Assembly: GCF_947179165.1 (NCBI RefSeq)
Contig: NC_077238.1
Coordinates: 76,313,257-76,377,256 of the forward strand
DNA: 64,000 nucleotides
Direction of reading: 5' to 3'
Source: Solanum dulcamara
Lineage: Eukaryota; Streptophyta; Magnoliopsida; Solanales; Solanaceae
Every line of letters starts with the position of its first letter. The first letter of the stretch is position 1. The position numbers and the translations under genes were made by a program. Positions 35,176 through 47,199 of this stretch are shown here, in pieces. The notes beneath the pieces were generated by a model. The model ran no database searches. It had not been told where the DNA came from and was given only the letters and a program-made list of their open reading frames with translations.

Positions 35176-38100
35176 ATGAATAATGGAGATATGTGCATTT
35201 TGGATAGTGCCACAACTCATACGATATTAAAAGAAAAGAAATATTTCTGTCATTTGATTATGAAAAAGGCCTATGTCAATACAATATCTGGTAGTACAAA
35301 ATTAATTGAAGGCTCTGGAAAAGCAGCCTTATTACTACCTGGAGGAACGATATTGGTAATTAATAATGCATTATATTGTAGTAAGTCTCAAAGAAACTTG
35401 TTAAGTTTCAAGGTTATTCGCCAAAATGGCTATCATATTGAGACCGCAAATGAAAAAAATGTTGAATACCTTTATATTACTACAATAAATATGGAGAAGA
35501 AAATTGTGCACGAAAAATTACCTGCACTTTCTTCTGGGTTGTACCATACAAATATTGGTACTGTTGAATCACATGCCATTATAAACAAAAGGTTTACTGA
35601 TTCTAATGATTTTATCATTTGGCATGACCGGTTGGGCCATCCCGGTTATAATATGATGCGCAGAATTATTGAGAATTCACATGGACACACTTTGAAGAAT
35701 CAGAAAATTCTTCAATCTAAGGAATTCTGTTGTGTTGCTTGTTCTCAAGAAAAACTGATTATCAAACCATCAGCAACTAAGGTTGGGATTGAATCCCCTA
35801 CGTTTCTGGAACGTATACAGGGTGATATATGTGGGTCAATTCACCCTTCATGTGGACCATTTAAATATTATATGATCTTGATAGATGCATCTACAAGATG
35901 GTCACATGTGTGCTTATTATCAACTCGCAACATGACTTTTGCGAGATTGTTAGCTCAAATTATAAGGTTAAGAGCACAATTTCCAGATTATGCAATAAAA
36001 ACAATTCGACTTGATAATGCTGGTGAATTCACATCTCAATCATTTAATGATTATTGTATGTCAGTTGGAATAAAAGTTGAGCATCCGGTCGCTCATGTAC
36101 ATACTCAAAATGGTCTAGCAGAATCATTGATTAAACGCCTCCAATTGATAGCTAGACCATTGCTAATGAGGACAAAACTTCCTATTTCAGTATGGGGGCA
36201 TGCTATTTTGCATGCAGCAGCACTTGTGCGCATAAGGCCAACAAATTATCATGAATTTTCTCCATTACAGTTGGCGTTTGGAAGGGAGCCAAATATATCC
36301 TATCTTAGAATATTTGGGTGCGCGGTATATGTCTCAATTGCTCCACCGCACCGCACAAAGATGGGTCCCCAAAGAAGATTGAGAATATATGTTGGGTATG
36401 AATATCCTTCTATTATAAAATATCTGGAACCTATGACTGGAGATTTATTTACGGCAAGATTCGCTGATTGTCATTTTGATGAATCAGTATACCCAACATT
36501 AGGGGGAAAACATAAGCAGTTGAAAAATGAGATAGATTGGAATTCATTGTCACTATCTCATTTAGATCCTCGAACAAATCAAGAGCAAGAAGTTCAAAAG
36601 ATGATTTATTTGCAGAATATTGCAAATCAACTGCCGGATGCATTTATCAACCTTTCACGGGTTACTAAATCGCATATCCCAACTGCTAATGCTCAAGTTC
36701 GAGTTGATGTCCCGATAGGACAACTTGTTCAGGCAAATAAGTCTAGACCACACTTAAAACGTGGAAGACCATTTGGTTCCAAAGATAAAAATCCTCGAAA
36801 AAGGAAAGGAATAAATGATCAAGATGATCATAATTTGGAGGCGAGTGCTCAAGAAGAGCCCAGAGACACAACAAATGGTGATACCACCAAGGAGGTCCAA
36901 GTACCTGAAAATAATGAGAATGAAGAAATCTCAATAAGTTATGTCTCGACAGGAAAACGGTGGAATCGAAATGATATTGTGGTCGATAATATTTTTGCTT
37001 ATAATGTTGCCATTGAAATAATGCAACAAGATAAGGATCTTGAGCCAAAATCTGTCGATGAATGCAGACGGAGAAATGATTGGCCAAAATGGAAGGATGC
37101 AATTCAAGCAGAGTTAACTTCACTTGAAAAACGTGAAGTTTTCAGATCAATAATCCGAACACCTGAAGGTGTCAAGCCAGTAGGGCATAAATAGGTTTTT
37201 GTGCGTAAACGAAATAAAAAGGGTGAAGTCGTAAGATATAAAGCACGACTAGTAGCCCAAGGTTTTTCGCAAAGACCTGGCATTGACTATATGGAAACAT
37301 ATTCCCCTGTGGTGGATGTAATTACCTTCAGGTATCTAATGAATTTGGCAGTTCATGAAAAGCTTGAAATGCACTTAATGGACGTGGTCACTGCTTATTT
37401 ATATGGATCATTGGACCACGATATTTTTATGAAAATTTCCGAAGGGTTCAAAGTGCTTGAAACATACAAGGATTCTCGAGAAAATTGCTCAATAAAGCTT
37501 CAGAAATCTTTATACGGGTTGAAACAATCAGGGCGAATGTGGTACAATCGTCTTAGCGAATATTTGCTAAAAGAAGGATATAAAACTGACCCAATTTGCC
37601 CTTGTGTCTTTATGAGAAGGTCTGGATCTGAATTTGTCATAATAGCAGTATATGTTGATGATTTGAATATTATTGGAACTCCGGAAGAACTTTCAAAGGC
37701 AGTAAAATGTCTGAAAAAGGAGTTTGAAATGAAAGACCTTGGAAAGACAAAATTTTGTCTTGGTCTACAAATTGAACATTTTACAAATGGGATATTTGTC
37801 CATCAGTCAACATATACTGAAAATATTTTAAAGAGATTTTATATGGATAAAGCACACCCATTGAGTACCCCAATGGTTGTGAGATCTCTTGATATTAATA
37901 CAGATTCGTTTCGGCCTTATGAAAATGATGAAGAACTTATTGGTGCTGAAATACCATACCTTAGTGCAATTGGTGCATTAATGTATCTTGCCAACAATTC
38001 TAGACCAGATATAGCTTTCTCAGTAAACTTGTTAGCAAGATTTAGTTCTTCACCAACACGCAGACACTGGAATGGAATTAAGCATATATTCAGATACCTT

Positions 38101-38652
38101 CGAGGTACCATTGATATGAGATTGTTTTACTCAAATGATTCCACGTCACAATTGATCGGTTATGCAGATGCGGGATATTTATCTGATCCCCATAAAGGTC
38201 GATCGCAAACAGACTATTTATTTACATGTGGTGGTACAGCTATATCATGGCGTTCAACAAAGCAAACTATGGTTGCCACTTTCTCAAATCATGCAGAGAT
38301 AATAGCCATTAATGAAGCAAGTCGAGAATGTGTTTGGTTAAGATCAATAACTCAACACATTCAAGAAACATGTGGTCTTTCTTTGACAAAAGACGCTCCA
38401 ACAATATTGTATGAAGACAATGCTGCATGTATAGCTCAACTGAAGGGAGGATACATCAAAGGAGACAGAACAAAACATATTTCACCAAAATTCTTTTTCA
38501 CTCATGATCTTCAAAAGAAGGGTGAAATAGATGTCCAACAAATTCGTTCAAGTGACAATTTGGCGGATATGTTCACCAAAGCATTGCCAACTTCAACCTT
38601 TGAAAAAATGAGATACAAAATTGGAATGCGTCGTCTTCGAGATATTAAGTGA
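35176..38652 (+). pseudogene. copia pol (PR-IN-RT-RH), one nonsense codon
   Basis: One frame of 1,158 codons broken only by TAG at 37192-37194, where this family normally has Trp. Domains in order: protease with LDSATTH (about residue 9); GAG-pre-integrase with IWHDRLGHPG; integrase with the catalytic triad in LIDAST, RLDNAGEF and GLAESL; a basic linker (KRGRPFGSKDKNPRKRK); reverse transcriptase with ARLVAQGFSQ and YVDDLNIIG; RNase H with GYADAGYLSD and LYEDNAACI; and the C-terminal NLADMFTKALP. These would process the polyprotein, copy the RNA and integrate the cDNA. Apart from the stop, every catalytic residue I can check is present. Confidence 0.9.
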
Positions 38653-38925
38653 TATTTTCATCAGGGGGAGCAAAATACGCGCTGTACTCTTTTTCCCTTA
38701 GTCAAGGTTTTGTCCCACTGGATTTTCCTAATAAGGTTTTTAATGAGGCAGCACTCAAGGCGTATTATCAGATGTGTGTACTCTTTTTCCTTCATTAGGC
38801 TTTTTCCCACTGGGTTTTTCCTAATAAGGTTTTAACGAGGTACAACATCTATGGATGTTCAAAATAACAATGTATATTATTTTATTTTTTGAAAAGTTTT
38901 AACGAGACACATTTCTCGTGGACAT
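38653..38925 (+). repeat. 3' leader of the copia element with a duplicated segment
   Basis: Two similar segments (about 38680-38750 and 38779-38845) each contain GTACTCTTTTTCC, then TTTT(G/C)TCCCACTGG or close to it, then CCTAATAAGG. The function is unknown; such duplications in the 3' leader recur in plant copia elements. Confidence 0.65.
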
Positions 38926-38936
38926 CCGAGGGGGAG
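38926..38936 (+). other. Polypurine tract of the copia element
   Basis: CCGAGGGGGAG ends immediately before the 3' LTR and would prime plus-strand DNA synthesis. Confidence 0.8.
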
Positions 38937-39213
38937 TATTATCAACCAAGTAAAATGGTTGTCCACTTAAAATGGTGGATAGTCCATTTACTTTTTAAGT
39001 GGGTAAATTGCCCATTAATATTTTCCTCCACTTGTAAATATGGCTATAAATATAGCCTTAAACTTCAATGTAAATACACACAAAAAAACACATAAAAAAA
39101 GAGAATTACTATTACTCTCTCTATATTACTACTCTCTCTATTAATACTTTCTATATACATATTCTCTTGTTCTTCTTCCTTTATAAAATTGTCAAGTTAA
39201 TTAATTTATAACA
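38937..39213 (+). repeat. 3' LTR of the copia element
   Basis: 277 bp, same ends as the 5' LTR (TATTATC...ATAACA). I see three substitutions against the 5' LTR: one in the ATTTT(T/C)CTCC run, one in TTGTA(C/A)ATATG and one in ACATAAAA(G/A)AAG. Confidence 0.92.
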
Positions 39214-39218
39214 TATGT
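39214..39218. repeat. 5-bp target duplication, right copy (TATGT)
   Basis: Identical to 33120-33124. Confidence 0.85.
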
Positions 39219-39444
39219 TACCTTTTGTAATTTAATTAGTTATAACACGTTGGTTCTTTATATTTCAGTTTATTTATCAAGTTTGCAATGAAAAATTATA
39301 TGTTATTATAAATCAATTTTACCTGGTAGTATAATTTAGGGTAAATTTAAAAAATGACAATATATTTAGTTTAATAATTTTCTATGAGTATAGTTTCCCT
39401 AATTACTCTCTCTAACTATAGTTATGTTTGCTATGGTTATTAAT

Positions 39445-39680
39445 GTTTGTATATCTCGGTGCATTATATAAATTGGGTTTTCCTGTTTGTGTATCTCACT
39501 ACATTATATAAATTGGGCTTTCAAAGAGATTGTATATATTCACTTTCAGATTTGTATATTCGCTTTTACATTTGCTTTAGAGATTTGTATATTCACTATA
39601 TATTCACTTCCAGATTTGCTTTAGAGATTTGAATATTTGCTTTCATATTTGTATATGAGCCCCAGATTTGTATAATAGCG
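39445..39680. repeat. Degenerate repeats of TTTGTATAT(C/T)-type words
   Basis: Two copies of CATTATATAAATTGGG(T/C)TTTC are followed by several AGATTTGTATATTC(G/A)C units. It makes a spurious short frame. Confidence 0.5.
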
Positions 39681-39805
39681 AATTTCATTAAATTATAGCC
39701 AATTCGTGTAATTAATTGAAACTATATTTTTATTGCATAATTATAATAGTAATATTTGCCGATCTCCATAGTTTTAACTATAATTTATGATTTATACATG
39801 CTATC

Positions 39806-39992
39806 CAGTGGCGGACCCACCTTATGCCGAGGGGGTTTCGAACCCCCCATCGGCGGAAAATTATACTATTTATATATAGTTAAAATATTTTTTTATGTAT
39901 GTAAAGTAGATGTCGAACCCCCTTCGACTAGTTCGTATGTGTACTTATTTAGATTTTGAACCCCCTTATTTAAAATCCTAGATCAGCCACTG
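39806..39992. repeat. hAT MITE, 187 bp, with 8-bp duplication
   Basis: Starts CAGTGGCGGACCCA and ends GATCAGCCACTG. Flanks are ATGCTATC (39798-39805) and TTGCTATC (39993-40000), seven of eight matching. It is AT-rich inside with two inverted GAACCCCC/GGGGGTT-type motifs. The end bases resemble those of the 3.6-kb hAT element at 8258, suggesting a related transposase. Confidence 0.8.
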
Positions 39993-41184
39993 TTGCTATC
40001 TATGCATAAACCTATACAAATATTTAACCCGGAAATATTATAATTTCATCGTCAAAGGTGATGATGAGATGAATAAAATTTTATGTTCAAACTCTAGACA
40101 TGAAAAGATCTTGATAGGCAATACTTTTCCTTTTGAATGGGCTTTACACAGAGCGACATCATAAATATTGTACAGACTAGCTACTTATCGAACCAGTTTT
40201 TGAAAAATAGTTAGCATTTGCAAAATTCATTGAAACGTAACCACTTTGATGAAAGAACATTGATCATGATAAATGTCATGGCTTTCAAACCTAAGCAAGT
40301 GAAAAATTAAAGATATATTGTCATGATTTTCATAGTTGAAAAAAGTGAAATTTCGTGATAGTGTCTTAAATTTCGTCCATGATATTTTGATGAAGTTTCA
40401 TATTCAAAGTTTAAAATTCAAGACAAGTGTCATTAATTCCTAAATTAACTACTTTCTTCTTTTGAATTTACTCGTCAAATTTTAATTTGTCACACCTGTT
40501 TAAAAAATAATTATTAGTATAGTGAGTTTATCATTTTACTCCTATTAATTGATAGGGTCCCAAATATAATTACTCACTATATTTTTCAAAGACATTAACT
40601 CAATATAAATAGGGTATAATAGAAAGAAAACAATTGTGCTTTTTTAATTTCTCAAAAATTACAAGTAAAAATAGAAATTAAATTAGAAAATATTTGACAA
40701 ATAAAAATAAACGAAAAAAAATATTTTTCAATGATTTTTGAACCTGTAATCATGTTTTCAATTATAAGTACGGAAATCGGCTATACTTGAATTTTACCCT
40801 AGGAATACAAATTAGTCATGCGATCAAAACGAATATCAAATGCCAAAAAAAAAACAAAAAACTAGTGACTGCAAAAAGGCCACCAATCAATATGGGCACC
40901 CTTTGAGAGTTTGAAGGGTAATATATATTCTTGTTGATCAGTTTATATGAATGTTAAACTATTTATAATTAATTCCATTATGATTGTTATCAGTTTTGAA
41001 TTTAAATACCTGAATGATATATTGTTTAGTCTCTGACAGCATATTGCCAATGAATTTAAGTTTGTAAAAAAAGTAACTGTGAAAACAAGATAATAAAAGA
41101 AATGCTAAAAATATCAGATGTGTGAAACTGGATCTTGTTTCCATTAATAATGAAGTAATTTTATGGGATTCAGGATTTAAGTTC
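39993..41184. other. Intergenic, nothing recognised
   Basis: AT-rich, no frame or repeat that I can support. Confidence 0.4.
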
Positions 41185-41541
41185 TGAAAGAAGAGAAGGA
41201 TTTTTACCGAGAAAATTTTTCTGTACTGCTTATTTTATAATCGTGTGTTTGTGAGTTGTACAATCGTCGTGTATATATATATCTTGAGTCCAGATATAAA
41301 TAGACCTCTACAACTATTAACTGAGTTCTAATACAAAAATATAAAAGAATACACTACATATGACCTAGTATAGTGCAAATACAACTTCTAATACAATTAT
41401 AATGCAAACACAACTCCTACTAAACATAAGAGACGGATCAGACAAAAAATGCAGCTCTAAGTATGAGCTAAATTCATTTCCTTAATCTCTACATCGCCTT
41501 CTTCTCCAAAGAGCTCAACCTCAATTTCTCATCAATGTCCA
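41185..41541 (-). repeat. Probable 3' LTR of the antisense copia element
   Basis: On the minus strand it begins TGGACATTGATGAG directly after the G tract and ends CTTCTCTTCTTTCA. It contains a possible TATA box (TCTATTTATATCTGG). There is no second LTR to confirm the ends. Confidence 0.55.
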
Positions 41542-41554
41542 CCCCCCCCCCCCC
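41542..41554 (-). other. Polypurine tract expanded to a 13-base G run
   Basis: Thirteen consecutive C on the plus strand (G on the element strand), preceded by CACTTGAG, sit exactly where the polypurine tract is expected. Confidence 0.65.
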
Positions 41555-44500
41555 TCAAGTGGGAGCCCGAGGTTCGGACTCCTAACTTGACTAGAAAATG
41601 ACGATGAAGTGGTCAGGCCAATGCCTTGGTGAAAATATCAACAATCTGTGAAAAGGAGGGCACAAATGATAAGGAAATCAGTCCTGTCGAGTATTTTTTC
41701 TCTAACAAAATGGCAATCCAATTAGATATGTTTAGTTTGTTCATGAAATACTGGGTTCTTAGCAATGTGAATTGCTGCTTGAATGTCACAGTGGACATCA
41801 ATGGGAAGAGATAGTGAAATAGAAAGATCATTGAGAAGACGGATCACCCATGAAATTTCTGCAACCAGACGGCGAATAAAGCGATATTCGACCTCCGCTG
41901 ATGATAATGAGATCACTTGTTGTTTCTTTGATTTCCAAGAAATGGGGCAATCTTCCATAGTTAGAAAGAACCCGCTCACTGATCATCGAGAGTCTGAGCA
42001 CGAAGCCCAATCAGCATCGCAAAATCCCAAAAGTTGAAAGGAAGGTGGTGATGATAAAAAAATCCCCAGTCCGGGATCATTTCTTATATAGCGAAGGGTA
42101 TGGAGCGCAGCTCGCAGATGACCTTGCTTAGGACTTTGCATGTATTGACTCAGAGTTTGTACTGCATAAGATAAATCAGGCTGTGTACGGGTTAGGAAAT
42201 TCAATTTTCCTAACAGTCGCCGATAGATGGTTGGATTCTGCTAGGGTTCCCCACAATCAGAAGAAAGCTTTAATGTGGGATCGAGCAGAGTGGAGACACA
42301 TCGATGTTCAGTAGAGTCACATTCATCTAGAAGATCAATTGCAAACTTTGTTGGGTCACAACAAGACAATCAGGTTCATGCAGAATTTCCATTCCCAGGA
42401 AATAACTTACTATACCCAAATCCTTAATACGAAGTTCTAAATCAAGAAATGATTTAATTTCAGCAATATCTTCCTCATGGTTCCCTGTAATCAGGATATC
42501 ATCAACATAAACTGCAATCACAGTGATTAAAGCTCCAGTAGATATAAAAAACAAGGAATAATCATTCAATGATGAGGTGAATCCCCTAGAACCCAAGGCA
42601 GAAGAAAGTCGCGCATACCATTGAGAGATGCTTGTTTCAGCCCGTAAAGGGACTTATGAAGTTTACAAACATGAGACGGAGATGGGGCAACAACACCTGG
42701 AGGAAATTTCAGGAAAACCTCCTCATCCAAATCACCGTGAAGGAAGGCGTTGTTGACGTCAAGCTGATACAAATTCCATCCTTTCTTTGTTGCAATACTT
42801 AATAAACATATGATAGTTGTCATTTTCACGACTGGTGAAAATGTCTCGGTATAATCAATACCTTCTCTTTGTATGTCACCTCTGATTACCAACCTCGCTT
42901 TTAGTCATTCTAGTGTCCCATCCGACCTAACTTTAACTTTATATACCCATTTACAGGGAAATGCTTTCTTCCCAAGAGGTAATTGGAGTACCCCATGTTC
43001 GGTTAGACTTTAGGGCCTCAAGTTCTTTGTCCATTGCAAGTTTCCAACCTGGGTGCAGTGCTGCCTCTTGGTAAGAATTTGGTTCAGAAATATTGCATAT
43101 GAAACTAACAACTTGTTGGCTTTGTGGTGAAAGAGCATTAAAAGAATAAGAATGAAATGGAATTAGTGGTGGATTAGGGGATATAACTGAGTATGCTGCA
43201 TCACAAATATAGTCAGAAAGATAAGAAGGAGCAATGTGTTTTCTGGTAGACCTGCGTGGGACTTGTACTGGACTTGGTTCCATCCTGGGCAGTTCACTGT
43301 TATCTGAAAAATGAGAATCAGGTGAGTGTACTTCTGTATCATTTGTTAGTGTTTTAGAATTGTTAGTGACATCCTGTTGTAAAGGAAAAATGTGTGAACT
43401 TTGGGTAGAAGTGAATATAGCTGGAAACAATCTGGACATAGGAGCAGAGTGAGAAAATGGAAAAATCGTTCAGAAAATTTGACATCTCTAGATACTATTA
43501 CTTCACCTGTTTGAAGATTAAGGAAGTTGTATCCTTTCTGAGAAAAGGGTAGCCTAAGAATACTCCTGGGAAGGCTCTAGGCATTAATTTGTCCCTATTT
43601 CTTGTTAACGTGGAAGCAAAACATAAGCAACCGAAAGGTTTAAGCAGAGTATAATTTGGTGTTTTTCCAAAAAACACTTGATATGGAGATGTATTATGTA
43701 GAACTTCAGAGGAGAATCTATTAATTAAGTGCGTAGCTGTTAAGAGACAATCCCCCCAGAACTTCTTTGGTAGGTGCGATTGGTATAACAAGGCTCTGTA
43801 TGCTTTCTTTCTGCTACCTCGTTTTGTTGTGGGGTCCCAACACAAGAAGTTTGATGTATAATACCTCTAGAAGAAAAGAATTCTGAAAGGTGTATCCCCG
43901 CACCTAGTTCATAAGCATTGTCAGATCTGATTATCTTGACTTTAGCTGAAAATTGTCTTTTAATAAGGGATAGAAAGGATTTCAAAGTGGAAAAAGCACT
44001 TGATTTTGTGGATAAAAGATAAGTCCATGTGGCCCTAGAGAAATCATCTACAATAGTAAGAAAGTATCTTTCTCCTTTGTAGGTAGGCACATTATAAGGT
44101 CCTCATGAATCTATGTGAATTAGTTCAAATATTTTCTTGGATGATATAGCATTTGTTTGGAAAGACAACTTACTTTGTCTAGCCATAGGGCAGACATCAC
44201 ATGGAAATTCATGTTTATCATTTGGCTTAAGTGATAGTTTCTTGATATTTTTCATAGCATGGCAAGGTAAATGGCCCAAACGAAAATGCCAGTTTTTTAG
44301 AAACAGAAACATTAGAAACTATATTATTATTGAACTGAGATGGAGAGTCTCCATTTACAGTAGATTGTCTGGACTCACACGATAGTAAAGCCTGACTATC
44401 GGACTCTAAATTTAAAGAACTAACTCTATTCTTTGAACTTAAGAACTTGACAGAAACAAAAAAATGACTCAGAACTTTGGGACTTGGCGCAGGTTTCATC

Positions 44501-45912
44501 CAGTACATAAAGTTCACCAACTGCTCTACCAAACACCACTTGCATCTTCAGAGAAAGAACCTGTAATATGCAAGCACTTTTGTTAAAGATAACATAACAG
44601 TCAAGTTGCCTGCACAACTTATTAATTGAGAGAAGATTATGTTTGAAAGAGGTCACATATAGGACATTATGCAATTCAATATCAGAATTTAGAATCACTG
44701 AACCGATTTGAAAAATCTTGACCTTAAACGAGTTTGGCAGCTTTACTACGATTGGATTATCTAACTGTCTCATGTTATACAGGAGAGTTTTTTCATGAGT
44801 CGTGTTGTGAAGCCCCTGAACATATTATCCAGTGGTTGGAACCAAGAGTGGTAAAACAAAAATCAAAAATGTCAGTAATAGAACATTTACCCACATAGTT
44901 AGCACTGGCATTGGACTCAGAACCTAAAGCACCTGATTTTCCTGCCTGAACAGTTTGCAGCATTTGTATCAACTTCTTACGCTGGTCACTCGTGAATCCT
45001 TGTGAAGTCATCCCTCCAGGTGTGTTATTTCCATTCTTTCCTTCTTCTATTATACTTGCATTGACTTGTCCGTTTTCATACCCTCTTTTTGGCTTATTAA
45101 ACTTGAAGGATTGTGGATATCCAACTAGCTTATAACACTTTTCTTTCACATGACACTGCTTCTTACAATAAGAACAAATGCTACTATTCTTTCTCATATC
45201 AGTGTTAGCATATTAATTTAAAGTTTGATTATTTCCTTTGTACTCACTGCTTCCCCTGTCATTTTGTGAATTAGTATTGAAAGTAATAGAGTCAATGGTA
45301 ATATTAACCTGGTTTCCAGAATGCACTCCCCTCTGTGTTTCTTCATGCAATATGATTGAATATGCCTGTGCTGTGGTAGGAAGTGGCTTCATCATGAGGA
45401 TGTTTCCTCTTATGCCACCAAAGTTTTCATTTAGTCCCATAAGGAACTGGATCAACTGCTGATCTTTATTCATCTTCACCTTGTGTGTTTTTGTGGCACA
45501 ATTACAGTCACAACTGCATATCATCAAAGTATTAGTTGCCTTTGTTTGATCCCAAATCTTCTTCAGCCTGTTGAAGTAGCCAGCAACATCATTGGTGTTC
45601 AACTCTCTCTGCAACTGGAACATCTTGGCACCATCAGTTTGCCCATATCTCTGTTCTAATTCGTTCCAAAGATCCTCAGCTGTCTGAGAGTAAATCACAC
45701 TTTCTGCTATCTCTCTGCTAAGAGAATTCAGAAGCCCTCAGGCCAACACCATGTCGTTAGATCTCCTCCATTGCTCAAACAAAGGTGTGTCCTCTTCCGG
45801 CTTCTTACATGTTCCATTGATAAATCCTAATTTGTTTTTGGCAGAAAGGGAGATTAACACACCTCTTCTCCAATTTCCATAGGTTGTTCCATCAAAGAGC
45901 TCAAGCTCATAT
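41555..45912 (-). pseudogene. copia gag-pol pseudogene
   Basis: Reading the minus strand from 45912: gag with ELFDGTTYGNWRRG and NELEQRYGQTDGAKMFQLQREL, the knuckle CSYCKKQCHVKEKCYKL, and a protease site in which the catalytic Asp is replaced (WIICSGAS). Next come HFRLGHLP, integrase with TIVDDFSR, IIRSDNAYE and NEVAERKH, reverse transcriptase with [16 protein letters not shown] and AVYVDDILITGN, and RNase H with ISWKSKKQQVISLSSAE and the terminal VDIFTKALA. At least eight frame breaks separate these pieces, including a TGA at about 45736. The gene is dead. Confidence 0.87.
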
Positions 45913-47194
45913 ATTTATGCTCTCTGCGTAAAATGTCTTCCGATGTGGATTATTAATCGTCCCTGAGTATCAAAATGAGTTCTTTACAAGAAAGAATTAC
46001 TTTTACAAAAAAAAGGGTCCATAATCTCTAATTAAGCCGTTTATGTACCCAGAATTTGACCAACCCTGCTTTTCCATGACATTTACACATTTATATACTA
46101 CTATAATGATTGAACTTTGAATTAGATTGGATAACTCGATAGAAAATCTAAATAGTAGTGGAAGAAGGCGGAAGATACTTTATTATATACAAGGAACTCG
46201 CTAAAATTTCCAAATGCTCAAGCATTCAATCAACTGAAATGAGGATCAGCAAAATAAATAGGACCTATTATTTTTAACATCAGTAATATTATCTTGAGAT
46301 GTTACTGTGGATTTTGCTTGTGTTTAGTTTTTTCCGACTAATCATATATGAATTTCTTTTAGATGGAGTATTTTTTTTTAAAAAGTTCAAAAATATATTT
46401 ATTCTGATTCAAATGAATTAAGTGCACTAGAATTTTAATATTTATCATGTACCTAAATTACATTTGATAATATTCATTTATTGCAAAAAAAAAACAAGTC
46501 ATTTATGAAAATTATTGGGAGGGTCCTGTCCTGCATCCTCCTCGAACATAGACTTTTTTTAAGTGTATAAAAAGGGCATGGGTTAAAGGGCATTTGTTGA
46601 TTGTATTTGTCTATTGATAGGAATTTAGAATTAATTATGGGCTAATTCATGGGGCCTTCCTACCTCTATAGTTACAGAGAGATTAATTAAGTGGAAATAT
46701 TAGTTTAATTTGCAATTAAAAATATGGCAGGCTTTTGCATACACTGGGAATTTAACTGTAATGTGCTGCAGTAGTTGAGAAATTTGAGCTATATATATTT
46801 CAGCAAGAAAGAATATAATACAAATGAATGCAACAAAATTTTAATCAGTTGTCAGGTAACATGTGTTAGTTTTTTCTCTTTTTTCTACCTTGTGGTGGCT
46901 AACGAAACGGATTCAGGATTTTTATTAAAGAAATCAAAAATAATGCATGGAATTTGAATTTGAAATCTCAAGGTCAATCCGTTAAATCACAGAGTCAAAA
47001 TCTAGTTCTTGTGTTCAGGGATTCGGTGAACACCCGAACACCCCCCTATATCCCCTTGGCTGCTAAGGTCAAGTAGGAGTGGAGTTGCAGTTTTGCTTAC
47101 GAGTTCGGTAAAATTTAGTAATTTTACTTCAAATCTTATATTTATATTTTAAAATGAAGAAAACTGTCTTCTCAAAAATTCTCACTCCGTCTCT
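45913..47194. other. Intergenic, nothing recognised
   Basis: AT-rich, no supported gene. A short stretch near 47020-47080 (GGTGAACACCCGAACACCCC) is less AT-rich but unassigned. Confidence 0.4.
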
Positions 47195-47199
47195 ACTAA

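Larger units (their letters stand above)
33125..39213 (+). mobile_element. Complete Ty1/copia retrotransposon with TA...CA ends
   Basis: A 6,089-bp element flanked by TATGT duplications, with two 277-bp LTRs that differ by eye at only three positions, so the insertion is young. Order: LTR, primer-binding region, gag, a 600-bp non-coding gap, pol (protease, integrase, reverse transcriptase, RNase H), a 3' leader, polypurine tract, LTR. The pol order with integrase before reverse transcriptase defines copia. Gag has a 2-base insertion and one stop and pol has one stop, so the copy is not autonomous. The clade within copia was not settled. Confidence 0.95.
41185..45912 (-). mobile_element. Decayed, 5'-truncated copia element (antisense)
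   Basis: A second copia element, in minus orientation, with a 3' LTR (41185-41541), an expanded polypurine tract and a heavily mutated gag-pol. No 5' LTR or primer site is seen beyond about 45912, so the 5' end is missing. Its protein is clearly different from that of the element at 33125 (zinc knuckle followed by CYKLVGYP). Confidence 0.8.

Noticed and set aside
45885..45912. CAAAGAGCTCAAGCTCAT as a 5' LTR trace of the antisense copia element
   Set aside because: It resembles a segment of the 3' LTR but is explained by the gag coding sequence (ELFDG), and the similarity does not extend.
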